Positions 1-9,360 of a DNA stretch of 64,000 nucleotides are shown here, in pieces. Position numbers and translations under genes: made by a program. Under the pieces are notes generated by a model that did no database searches, was not told where the DNA came from, and saw nothing but the letters and a program-made list of their open reading frames with translations. The number at the start of each line of letters is the position of its first letter. The stretch's first letter is position 1. The stretch is from Azolla caroliniana. Its lineage: Eukaryota > Polypodiophyta. The stretch is taken from assembly GCA_043228905.1 (NCBI GenBank), contig JBHGNT010000018.1:9610001-9674000 (forward strand). The letters run 5' to 3'.

Positions 1-142
1 AAAATGATTGTAGTGATTAATTTATGAGGTATAATTAGCCATGTCACATACATTGATTATATAGTCGCCAATTTAGAGGCATTGATTAATAATTAGAAAA
101 ATTAATATTATAGTGGACGCTTTCTTTTAGAACCAGTATTTG

Positions 143-214
143 CCACTTGTAGTTAACTGGATAGATCATATGTTTCCTAAGCGAAAGGCTGAAGGTTGGA
201 TCCCTTCCTAGTGC
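143..214 (+). pseudogene. tRNA-Arg(CCT)-like copy
   Basis: The anticodon loop TTCCTAA and the 3' end CCTTCCTAGTGC are kept. The D arm (AGTTAACTGGATAGATC) and the T loop (GGTTGGATCCC) are altered, so it is probably not functional. First copy of the array in this window. Confidence 0.6.
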
Positions 215-540
215 GATTAAAACAATAACCATTCATTACGTTTGTATTCGAAATGGTGTATTTATTTTATCTGTCAAGTATCGAGGTTTACCCAATCTCA
301 TGTGCATAACACTAGTAAGATACTCCAAATTCCTTGTTAGGGATAGAGATTTTAATTTTGCATTTAGATAATTCTATAGATGTTCAATACATCCTCAAAA
401 ATTAATTAGGATGATTCATTTGTGAGATATAACTAAGCATTTCACATACATTGATTATTTATTCCCCAATTTAGAGTCATTGATTAGTAATTAAAGAAAT
501 TCATAGGATACTCGACTCTTTCATTTGGTGCCAAGATTAG

Positions 541-612
541 ACACTTGTAGCTCAGTGAATAGAGCATTTGTTTCCTAACCAGAAGGCCGAAGGTTTGACC
601 CCTTCCTAGTGC
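541..612 (+). pseudogene. tRNA-Arg(CCT)-like copy
   Basis: The D arm AGCTCAGTGAATAGAGC, the anticodon loop with CCT and the T arm GAAGGTTTGACCCCTTC are recognisable. The first acceptor base and one T-loop base are changed. Confidence 0.6.
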
Positions 613-981
613 GATTGAAACCACGATCGTTCATTTCCTTTGTAATCACAATGATCTATTTCGTTTATGTGTCGCGGATCGATGTTTACCCACAACAAAT
701 GCAAAACTCTAGAGATGTAGTATATATTAAGGATATACCATGCAAGCAAAAACTTATACTCTGATGGGTCCCAAGTGACCAAGAGGAATGAGGTATTTTG
801 CAATTAGAGACTAGTATAGAGGTTCAGTATTTTCTAAAAAAGTTGATTGCGGATATTAAATTGTGAGCTATAATTAGCCATTTCACATACATTGATTATA
901 TATTCGCCAATTCAGAGGCATTGATTAGTAATTAGAAAAATTAGTAGAATAGTGGACCATTTCTTTTAGATCCAATATTTG

Positions 982-1020
982 GCAATTGTAGTTCAGTGGA
1001 TAGACCGTCTGTTTCCTAAC
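982..1020 (+). pseudogene. tRNA-Arg(CCT)-like 5' half
   Basis: The acceptor strand, D arm and anticodon loop are present (ends CTGTTTCCTAA). It then jumps directly into the distal spacer (ACTACTAAGATACTTC), so the T arm and 3' acceptor are deleted. Confidence 0.55.
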
Positions 1021-1384
1021 ACTACTAAGATACTTCACATTCTTGGTTTAGGATAGTGAATTCAAATTTGCATAAACTAGAGGTGGCTTTTAGACCCAAC
1101 AAATGCAAAACTCTACCGATGTATTATACAGTAAGGGTTTAGCATCGAATCAAAAACTCAGTGTGTGATGGGTGTTGAGTGACTAAAATGATTGAGGTAT
1201 TTTGCATTACAGAGTCGTATAGATGTTCAATACAACCTCAAAAATCGATTACGATAATTCATTTATGAGCTATAACTAAGCCATTTAACATACATTGATT
1301 ATATATTCGCCAATTCATAGGCATTGATAAGTAATTAGAAAATTAAAAATAATAGTGGACCCTTTCATTTAAATCCAATATTCC

Positions 1385-1456
1385 GCACTTATAGTTTAGT
1401 GGTTTGAGCGTTTGTTTCTTAACCTAAACATTGAAGGTTCGACCCCTTCCTAGTCC
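1385..1456 (+). pseudogene. tRNA-Arg-like copy, altered anticodon loop
   Basis: The anticodon loop reads TTTCTTAA, so CCT has become CTT. The D arm is degraded (AGTTTAGTGGTTTGAGC). The T arm GAAGGTTCGACCCCTTC is intact. The 3' acceptor is TAGTCC. Confidence 0.55.
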
Positions 1457-2205
1457 GATTCAAAGGAAAACCATTCATTTCCTTTGTATTCATAATAATG
1501 CATTTATTTTACGTGTTGAGGATCGAGCTTTACCCAATCTTATGTGTATAACACTACTATGATACTCCACATCCATGGTCTAGGATAGTGAATTCAAATT
1601 TGCACAAACTACAGGTCGCTTTTCGACCCAACAAATCCTCAAAAAATGATTACAATGATTTATTTGTGACCTATAATTAAGCATGTCACATACATTGATT
1701 ATTTATTCCCAAATTCAGAGGCAATGACCATTCATTTTAGTTGTATTCACAATGCTAGATTTGGTTTCTGTGTCAAATGTCTAGGTTTATCCAATCTCAT
1801 TTCGAGGTTTACCATGGGAGCAAAAACTCATAGAGTGAGTGACCTATAATTAAGCATGTAACATACATTGATTATTTATTCCCAAATTCAGAGGCAATGA
1901 CCATTCATTTTAGTTGTATTCACAATGCTGGATTTGGTTTCTGTGTCGAATGTCTAGGTTTACCCAATCTCATTTTGAGGTTTACCATGGGAGCAAAAAC
2001 TCATAGAGTGATGGGTTGTATTTTGCATTTAGAGACTTGTATAGTTGTTCAATACTTCCTCAAAAATCGATTACGATGATTCAGTTGTGAGCTTTAACTA
2101 AGTATTTCACATACATTGCTTATTTATTCCCCAATTCATAGCCATTGATTAGTAATTAGAGAAATTCATAGGATAGTCGACACTTCCTTTTGGAGCCAAG
2201 AATTG

Positions 2206-2277
2206 TCACTTGCAGCTCCGTGGATAGAGCGTCTCTTTCCTAAGATGGAGCCCGAAGGTTCAAGCCCTTCCTAGTGC
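2206..2277 (+). pseudogene. tRNA-Arg(CCT)-like copy
   Basis: The D arm AGCTCCGTGGATAGAGC and the CCT loop are kept. The anticodon stem (TCTCT/GATGG) and the T loop (TTCAAGC) have decayed. Confidence 0.55.
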
Positions 2278-2694
2278 GATTCAAAACAATGATCATTCAT
2301 TTCCTTTGTATTCACAATGTTGTATTGGGTTTGTGTGTCGAGGATAAAGGTTTACCGAATCTAACACTACTAAGATACTCCACACTCATGGTCTAGAATA
2401 GTGAATTCTAATTTGCACAAACTACAGGTGGATTTTCAACCCAACAAATGCAAAACTCTAGCGATGGATTATACATTAAGGGGTTACCATGGAAGCAAAA
2501 ACTCATAGTGTGATGGGTCTTGAGTGACCAAAATGAATGAGGTATTTTGCATTTAGAGACTCGTATAGATGTTCAATACTTTATCAAAAATCGATTACGA
2601 TGATTCATTTGTGAGCTATAACTAAGCATTTCACATACATTGATTATTTATTCCCCAATTCAGAGCTATTGATTCGTTTTGGAGACAAGATTTG

Positions 2695-2766
2695 GTACTT
2701 GTAGCTCAATGCATAAAGTGTTTGTTTCCTAAGCAAAAGTCTGAAGGTTCGACCATTTCCTAGTGT
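2695..2766 (+). pseudogene. tRNA-Arg(CCT)-like copy
   Basis: The anticodon loop TTCCTAA and T loop TTCGACC are present. The D arm (AGCTCAATGCATAAAGT) and T stem (GAAGG/ATTTC) carry mismatches. Confidence 0.55.
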
Positions 2767-3195
2767 GATTGAAACAATGACCATTCATTTCCTTTGTATT
2801 CATAATGCGGGATTTGGTTTATGTGTTGAGGATCGAGGTTTACCCAATCTCATGTGCATAACACTACTAAGATACTTCACATTCTTGGTCTAGGATAGTT
2901 AATTCAAATTTGCATAAACTAGAGGTGGCTTTGAGACCCAACAAATGCAAAACTCTAGTGATGTATTATACATTAAGGCTTTACCATGGAGCAAAAAACT
3001 CATAGTGTGATGGGTCCTTAGTGACCAAAATGAATGAGGTATTTTGCATTTAGAGACTAATATAGATGTTCAATACATCCTCAAAAATCGACTGTGATGA
3101 TTCATTTGTGAGCTATAACTAAGCATTTCACATACATTGATTATTTATTCCCCAATTCATAGCCGTTGATTGGTTTTTGAGCCAAGATTTGGCAC

Positions 3196-3990
3196 AAGAA
3201 CTTTGACCTTGCTCTTTTTGCTTCATCTAATTCCCCTTGAATCGAGTCATATCGTCTGCACAACCAAGCCACAAAGCTCAAACTAGGGTTGGTTTGGTTG
3301 AACGATAAATTGAACAATAAGTAAGAAGCTAGGCAAGTTGGTTTGGTTTCCTTTGATGTGGATTTCATATAATTGGTGGAGAAGGAGGGTAAAATTTTAG
3401 CCATTACCATCTCATTCATGGCATCCCAATTCCCTCCCATCGCCCCAAACATCGATACCTTGATGGAGCCTGAGTTCTCGCAACCTCACGAACGACCACC
3501 CCCTTTGCAAATGGAGTGGCTCCTCCAGCTCCTCTCCAACTCCATGCTTCAAATCAACCACACAAATCAAGTTATGCTCTCCTTCCTCTCCGCTAACAAC
3601 GACCACACTCAAGATCGACCAGATACCAAGGTCTGCCTGAAGTCCTTCTTTGGCTTGCCTTTCAAGGTTGTCTTAGCCTGGTTGGACCACTTTGAGATGA
3701 TCTCCAGTTACCATCGATGGTCTGATGAATGCAAAGCTTTGGAAGTTCGTACCCTGCTCGAAAATGTCGCTGCCACCTGGTACATCTAACAATCAAGCGA
3801 CATGACTGAGAAATGGCGCCGGAAGTGTTTCTATTCCAACAATTACGGACACGTCCGACATCATGTCCACCAATTATTGCAACAACAATATCAGAAGCAA
3901 AAAGTACAACTGCACGAATTTGTTATCCTCTAATCAGAAGCCTTGGGGTTCTGCCTCAAGTTCGCGTATCTTTGTCGTATTTTCTCAACA
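3196..3990 (+). pseudogene. Ty3/gypsy gag fragment (family 1)
   Basis: An open frame at 3373-3789 ends in a stretch of retrotransposon-Gag character: KVVLAWLDHFEMISSYHRW, then LEVRTLLENVAATWY. That tryptophan/leucine pattern is typical of the Ty3 capsid region. The insert begins abruptly five bases into a tRNA copy of the array. Near 3990 it changes to a different Ty3 family. No protease, RT or LTR is joined to it. It is a truncated, decayed piece, and its family is not identified further. Confidence 0.6.
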
Positions 3991-5259
3991 TCTTTGGTGA
4001 ACCCGACGTGAAAGAAGGCGGTAGGAGGGTACAAGCGAAACTCAAGGAGAGGAATTGATGAAAAGCATGGTGTCCATCGTGGAATACATGCTGAAGGCGA
4101 GAGATCGGGAGACTTTAATCGACAAATCTGTTGATCGAACGGTGGAGATAGCTGGACAATTTGGTGGCAAGAACATCACGGATTTCCTTGCTACGTATCG
4201 GAATGAGATGCAATAGAGGGATGTCCACGATCTTAAACAAATTTCTAGCTGTAAGCATGTGGTGGAACCAAGGATCTGCGAGCGCGTCATGGAGATCCAA
4301 AACAAGCATACATCTTGGGCGAACTTCGAGATGACGCTTCGTGTTGAATACATCCTTGAAGATGCGTCAAGAATGACTCGGCATTCGCAAATGATTTGGA
4401 TCAAGAAGAAATGGAAGAATCTTTGTGCGTTGGGAGTTTATGCAGAATTCGACCAGAAGTACAACCGACTTCCGAGTGTTGATCAACGAGTTCTCGATGG
4501 AGATAAAGTCTTGTTGTTCTTGAAGGCGGTGGATACAAAAGACTGATGAGAATTGGGTATCTTTTTGGAGGATGAAATGCAACCAAATGGCTTGGTAGCA
4601 AACTAGGCGGTGGTGAAGAATGCTTGCAGTCGTTTTGACAAGCGTCGGCAATGGCTAGAGGAAACTGACGTGGGGAATCCGCAATCGTGGAGGAGGAAGG
4701 CGCCTGCGAAGATCGAGCCTAGCAAGCCGATCAATAATTTCGACAAGAAAGCGATGAAAGAATCTATAATCAAAGAGCTCTCCAAGAAGTTTTAAGCGGT
4801 ATCACTAACCAACTTAGGTTGACACGGGCCCAAGGGAAAAGAAGCGTTTAGATGTGTGTGGTGTGAGACCTTTGAGCACTCACGAAGGAAGTGTGCTGAC
4901 TTGGAAGACGTGATTCGCAAGAACGTCGTCTATTTGGACGGCAACATGATCCACTCGAGAGAGACCCGAAAGCCACTACGAGTGAACTTCGGAAGAGGCG
5001 GGCTGAAAAGATTGTGAAAGAAGAAGACGCAAGGCATGTGGAAGCTATGCACTATGCCACATCGGTCGGGATACGAGTTGGAAGAGAGAATCTCAAGACC
5101 ATCAAGCCAGTAGCTGGGTTTTGACCAATGGTCTTCGAGTGTGAGAAAACCAGCAAAATCGATTTGAAGGATCTAAAACTTGTTGATCGGAATGTGCGGC
5201 GAGTTACCGGATGGTCGGATCTAGACGATGATAAAACAACCTTTGCGGAGGTTGTTTAA
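3991..5259 (+). pseudogene. Ty3/gypsy leader, gag and CCHC knuckle fragment (family 2)
   Basis: It starts with the leader GGTGAACCCGACGTGAAAG, shared with the Ty3 pair at 22381-30356. A broken Gag with the same protein signature follows (SRMTRHSQMIWIKKKWKN, then AEFDQKYNRLP), interrupted by stops at about 4215, 4545 and 4605. A zinc knuckle of the CX2CX4HX4C type (CVWC...H....C) lies near 4855-4900. The fragment ends near 5259, where array sequence resumes. The two Gag families joined at about 3990 make this a chimera, either from template switching or from nested insertion with deletion. Confidence 0.65.
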
Positions 5260-5663
5260 CTGTAGCAAATAGAGGCTTACCCAATCTTATGTGCATAAGA
5301 CTAATCAGATACTCCACATTCATGGTCTAGGATAGTGAATTCAAAATTGCACAAACTAGAGGTGGGTTTCAGACCCAACAAATGCAAAACTCTAGCGATG
5401 TATTATATATTAAGGATTTACCATGCAAGCAAAAACTTATACTATGATGGGTCCCTAGTGACCAAAAGGAATGAGGTATTTTGTAATTAGAGACTAGTAT
5501 AGATATTAAGTATTTCCTAAAAAATTGATTACGATGAATAATTTGTGAGCTATAATTAGGCATTTCACATACATTGATTATATATTTGCCAATTCAGAGA
5601 CGTTGATTAGTAATTACAAAAATTATTAGAATAGCCGACCCTTTCTTTTAGATCCAATATTTG

Positions 5664-5735
5664 GCAGTTTTAGTTAAGTGGATAGAGCGTCTATTTACTA
5701 AGCAAAAGGCGGAAAGTTCGACCCCTTCCTACTGC
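5664..5735 (+). pseudogene. tRNA-Arg-like copy
   Basis: The D arm is near consensus (AGTTAAGTGGATAGAGC). The anticodon loop reads TTTACTAA, so the anticodon is disrupted. The T arm GAAAGTTCGACCCCTTC has one mismatch. Confidence 0.5.
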
Positions 5736-6164
5736 GATTGAAGCAATGACCATTCATTTCCTTTGTATTCATAATTCTGGATTTAGTTTCTGTGTCGAGG
5801 ATCGAGATTTACGTAATCTCATGTGCATAACACTACTAAGATACACCACATTCTTGGTCTAACGATGGCTTTTAGACCCAAAAAATGCAAAACTTAACGA
5901 TGTATTATACATCAACGGTTTACCATGGAAGCAAAAAATCATAGTGTGATGGGTCATGAGTGACCAAAATGAATGAGGTATTTTGCATTTAGAGAGTTGT
6001 ATAGATGTTCAATACTTCCTCAAATATAAATTACGATGGTTCATTGGTGAGCTATAACTAAGCATTTCACATACATTGATTATATATTTCCCAATTCAGA
6101 GTCATTAATTACTAATTAGCGAAAGTCATAGGATAGTCGACTCTATCCTTTTGTGCGAGATCAA

Positions 6165-6236
6165 GCACTTGTAGCTCACTAGATAGAGCGTCTGTTTCCT
6201 AAGCAGAAGCCGGAAGGTTCGACCCCTTCCTAGTGC
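6165..6236 (+). tRNA. Best-preserved tRNA-Arg(CCT) copy of the array
   Basis: A 72-nt cloverleaf can be drawn: acceptor GCACTTG/CTAGTGC with one T-T mismatch, D stem GCTC/GAGC, anticodon stem TCTGT/GCAGA around loop TTCCTAA (anticodon CCT), variable AGCCG, T stem GAAGG/CCTTC with loop TTCGACC. The internal Pol III boxes are close to consensus (A box TAGCTCACTAG, B box GGTTCGACCCC). A TTTT run lies at 6258-6261 downstream. It resembles plant tRNA-Arg(CCU) except in the acceptor stem. It could be transcribed. Whether it is charged is unknown, and it may be only the least decayed pseudogene. Confidence 0.5.
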
Positions 6237-6695
6237 GGTTGAAACAATGATCATTCATTTTCTTTGTATTCACAATGTTGTATTTGGTTTATCTATCGTA
6301 GATCAAGGTTTACCCAATCTTATGTGCATAACGCTAATAAGATACTCCACATTCATGGCCTAGGATAGTGAATTCAAATTTGCACAAACTAGAGGTGGGT
6401 TGCAGACCTAAGAAATGCAAAACTCTAGCGGTCTATTATATATTAAGGATTTACAATGCAAGCAAAAACTTATACCATGATCGGTCCCAAGTGACCAAAA
6501 GGACTAAGGTATTATGCAATTAGAGATTAGTATAGATGTTCAATATCTCCTAAAAAATCGATTCCAGTGATTCATTTGTGAGCTATAACTAAGCATTTCA
6601 CATACATTGATTATTTATTCCCAATTCATAGTCATTGATTAGTTATTAGAAAAGTTCATAGGATATTGGACTGTTTGTTTTGGTGCAAAGATCTG

Positions 6696-6767
6696 GCACT
6701 TGTAACTCAGTGGGTCGAGCGTATGTTTCCTAAGCAAATGGCCGAAGGTTCGAATCTTTCCTAGTGC
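6696..6767 (+). pseudogene. tRNA-Arg(CCT)-like copy
   Basis: The acceptor strand GCACTTG, the CCT loop and 3' TAGTGC are kept. The D arm (AACTCAGTGGGTCGAGC) and T arm (GAAGGTTCGAATCTTTC) carry changes. The B box is GGTTCGAATCT. Confidence 0.55.
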
Positions 6768-7154
6768 GATTGAAACAATGACCAATCATTTCCTTTGTAT
6801 TCACAATGTTGTATTTGGTTTATCTGTCCCAGATGGAGGTTTATCCACTCTTATGTGCATAACAGTAATAAGATACTCCACATTCATGGTCTAGGATAGT
6901 GAATTCAAATTTGGACAAACTAGAGGTGGCTTAAGATACTCCACATTCATGGTCTAGGATAGTGAATTCAAATTTGGACAAACTAGAGGTGGCTTTGAGA
7001 CCTAGCAAATACAAAAGTCTAGCGATGTATTATCCATTAAGGGTTTACTATTGAAGCAAAAACTCATAGTGTGGTGGGTCCTCAGTGACCAAAATGAATC
7101 AGGTATTTTGCATTTAGAGACTTGCATAGATGTTCAATACTTCTAAAAAATCAA

Positions 7155-7226
7155 GCACTTGTAGCTAAGTGTATAGAGTGTTTGTTTCCTAAGCAGAAGA
7201 CTGAATGTTCGACCCCTTCCTAGTGT
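7155..7226 (+). pseudogene. tRNA-Arg(CCT)-like copy
   Basis: The acceptor 5' strand, anticodon loop TTCCTAA and T loop TTCGACC are present. Mismatches occur in the D stem and in the T stem (GAATG/CCTTC). The preceding spacer is shortened: the tRNA directly follows a block normally about 150 bp upstream. Confidence 0.55.
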
Positions 7227-7530
7227 GATTGAGACAATAATCATTCATTTTTTTGTATTCATAATGTTGTCTTTGATTTATGTGTCATAGATGGACGTTT
7301 ATGCACAAGTAATGCAAAACTCTAGCATTGTATTATATATTAAGGATTTAGTATGCAAGAAAAAAGGTATACTGTGATGGGTCTGAAGTAACCAAAATAA
7401 TTGAGGTCTTTTGCAATTAGAGACTAATATAGATGTTAAGTATTTACTATTAAATCGATTGTAGTGATTAATTTGTGAGCTATAATTAGCCATTTCTCAT
7501 ACATTGATTATATATTCGCCAATTTACAGG

Positions 7531-7576
7531 TGTGTTTCCTAAACGAAAGTGTGATGGTTCGAACCCTTCCTAGTGC
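7531..7576 (+). pseudogene. tRNA-Arg(CCT)-like 3' part
   Basis: The acceptor and D arm are missing. The sequence enters at the anticodon arm (TGTGTTTCCTAAACG) and continues through a T arm (GATGGTTCGAACCCTTC) to TAGTGCG. Confidence 0.5.
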
Positions 7577-7810
7577 GATTCAAACAATAACCATTCATTT
7601 CCTCTGTATTCATAATGATGGATTTACTTTACGTGCCGAGGATCAAGCTTTACCCAATAGTTCTTCAAAAATTAATTACGATGATTCATATTTGAGTTAT
7701 ACGTAAGCATTTCACATACATTGATTACTTATTCCCTAATTCAAAGTCATTGATTCGTAATTAGAGAAATTCATTAGATAGTGGATTCTTTATTTTGGGG
7801 CCAAGATGAG

Positions 7811-7881
7811 GCACTTCTAGCTCAGTGGATAGAGCGTCTACTACTAAGTAGAAGGTCGAAGGTTTGACCCCTTCCTAGTGC
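7811..7881 (+). pseudogene. tRNA-Arg-like copy with re-formed anticodon stem
   Basis: The acceptor and D arm (AGCTCAGTGGATAGAGC) are at consensus. The anticodon stem is a fully paired TCTAC/GTAGA, but the loop is only six bases (TACTAA), so no CCT anticodon remains. The T loop is TTTGACC. The length is 71 nt instead of 72. Confidence 0.5.
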
Positions 7882-8328
7882 GGTTGAAAGAATGATCATT
7901 CATTTCCTTTGTATTCACAATGTTGTATTTGGTTGAAGTGTCTCAGGTCGAGGTTTACCCAATCATATGTGCATAATATTAATGAGATACTCCACATTCA
8001 TGGTCTAGGATAGTAAATTCAAATTTACACAAACAAGAGGTAGGTTCAAGACCCAACAAATGCAAAACTCTAGCGATGTATTATATATAAAGGATTTACC
8101 ATGCAAAAAAAAAATTATACTATGATGGATCCCAAGTAACCAAAAGGAATGAGGTATTTTGCAATTAGACAATAGTATTTCCTAAAAAATCGATTGCGGT
8201 GAATAATTTGTGAGCTATAATTAGGCATTTCACATACATTGATTATATATTTGCCAAGTTAGAGACGTTGATTAGTAATTAGAAAACTTATTATAATAGA
8301 CGACCCTTTCTTTTAGATCCAATATTTT

Positions 8329-8400
8329 GCACTTTTAGTTTAGTGGATAAAGTGTTTGTTTCCTAAGCAACAAGCGGAATATTCAACCCCTTCCTAGTGC
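8329..8400 (+). pseudogene. tRNA-Arg(CCT)-like copy
   Basis: The anticodon loop TTCCTAA and 3' end CCTTCCTAGTGC are kept. The D arm (AGTTTAGTGGATAAAGT) and T arm (GAATATTCAACCCCTTC) are degraded. Confidence 0.5.
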
Positions 8401-8725
8401 GATTGAAACAATCACTATTCATGTCCTTTGTATTCATAATTTTGGATTTGTTTTCTCTGTCGAGGATCGAGGATTACCTAATCTCATGTGCATAACACTT
8501 CCAAGATACTCCACATTCTTGGTCTAGGATAGTGAATTCAATTTTACATAAACTAGAGGTAGCTTTGAGACCCAAAAAATACAAATCTCTAACGATCTAT
8601 TATACATTAATGGTTTACCATGGAAGCAAAACATCATAGTGTGATGGGTCCTGAGTGACCAAAATAAATGATTTATCCTGCATTTGGAGAGTCGTATAGA
8701 TGTTCCATACTTCCTCAAAAATTAG

Positions 8726-8799
8726 GCACTTGTAACTCATTGGATAGAGTGTTTATTTCCTAAGCAGATTGTTGAAGAAGTTCGACCCCTTCCTAGTGC
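8726..8799 (+). pseudogene. tRNA-Arg(CCT)-like copy, enlarged variable region
   Basis: The acceptor, D arm (AACTCATTGGATAGAGT), CCT loop and T loop TTCGACC are recognisable. The variable region has gained bases (GATTGTTGAA), making the copy 74 nt. Confidence 0.5.
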
Positions 8800-8906
8800 A
8801 ATTGAAACAATGATCATTCACAATGTTGTATTTCGTTTATCTATCACAGATCGAGCTTTACGCAATCTTATGTGCATAACACTAATAACATACTCCACAT
8901 TCATGG

Positions 8907-9346
8907 TGTCAGGAATAGTACTAAAACAGAGATGGAATTAGTACTAAGAACAACAGTACTATTAGTACTAAGAGGACGGGACTGCGTAAGATTCCCGAGA
9001 GACGGGACTGCGTAAGATTCCCGAGAGAGGAAGTGAGAAGAGGAGAGAGAGAGAGATAGCGAGAATGAGAGAGATGATGACAGCAGCTATATATTATGTG
9101 AAAAGATAAGTACAAGCGGCTAAGAGGCTTAAGACTGGCGTTGAACCAATTTGGTTCAAAACAATGCCTTGTGCCTCCTTTTATAGTGTTTTTAGGAATA
9201 ATCTTGAAGCTTCTAGAATGTTCCAGAGAGATCTGGAATATACATCAATTTTCTATGATAAAGTATAAATGAAAATAATATCCTACAAAATACAATTCCT
9301 AATCTAATGGTAGCATAAAGTCATGGGTTCGAGTCTTGCCATGACA
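8907..9346 (-). repeat. Chromovirus 3' LTR (440 bp)
   Basis: On the minus strand it begins TGTCATGG and ends CCTGACA. A TATAAAAGG box lies on the minus strand at 9177-9185. A 26-bp unit with core GGGACTGCGTAAGATTCCC occurs twice here and once in the other LTR, which accounts for the 440 versus 414 bp difference. Four TAGTACTA-like palindromes lie at 8914-8970. The leftward 5' end resembles the 3' part of a tRNA (GGTTCGAGTC box). Confidence 0.92.
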
Positions 9347-9360
9347 CTATCTCCCCCTTA
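9347..9360 (-). other. Polypurine tract of the chromovirus
   Basis: The minus strand reads TAAGGGGGAGATAG directly before the LTR start TGTCA. This is the expected primer for plus-strand synthesis. It overlaps the last codons of pol. Confidence 0.75.

Larger units (their letters stand above)
1..3195 (+). repeat. tRNA-Arg-containing tandem repeat array, block 1
   Basis: Tandem, diverged units of roughly 400-530 bp. Each unit normally holds a tRNA-like sequence followed by an AT-rich spacer. Recognisable spacer blocks recur in order: CATTCATTTCCTTTGTATTC, TACCCAATCTNATGTGCATAA, GATACTCCACATTC, AACAAATGCAAAACTCTAG, TTTACCATG, GATGGGTC, GAGGTATTTTGCA, TTTCACATACATTGATTAT. Only the tRNA body looks like a gene. 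Short open frames in the spacer are not conserved between units. A 173-bp stretch is itself duplicated at 1666-1838 and 1839-2011. The block stops inside a tRNA body where a Ty3 fragment begins. Confidence 0.85.
5260..8906 (+). repeat. tRNA-Arg-containing tandem repeat array, block 2
   Basis: Same unit as block 1. It resumes mid-spacer (CTGTAGCAAATAGAGG, where intact units read CTGTCGCAGATCGAGG). Seven tRNA-like copies are listed separately. A 63-bp segment starting TAAGATACTCC is directly duplicated at 6869-6931 and 6932-6994. The block ends at the CATGG target site of the chromovirus. Confidence 0.85.
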
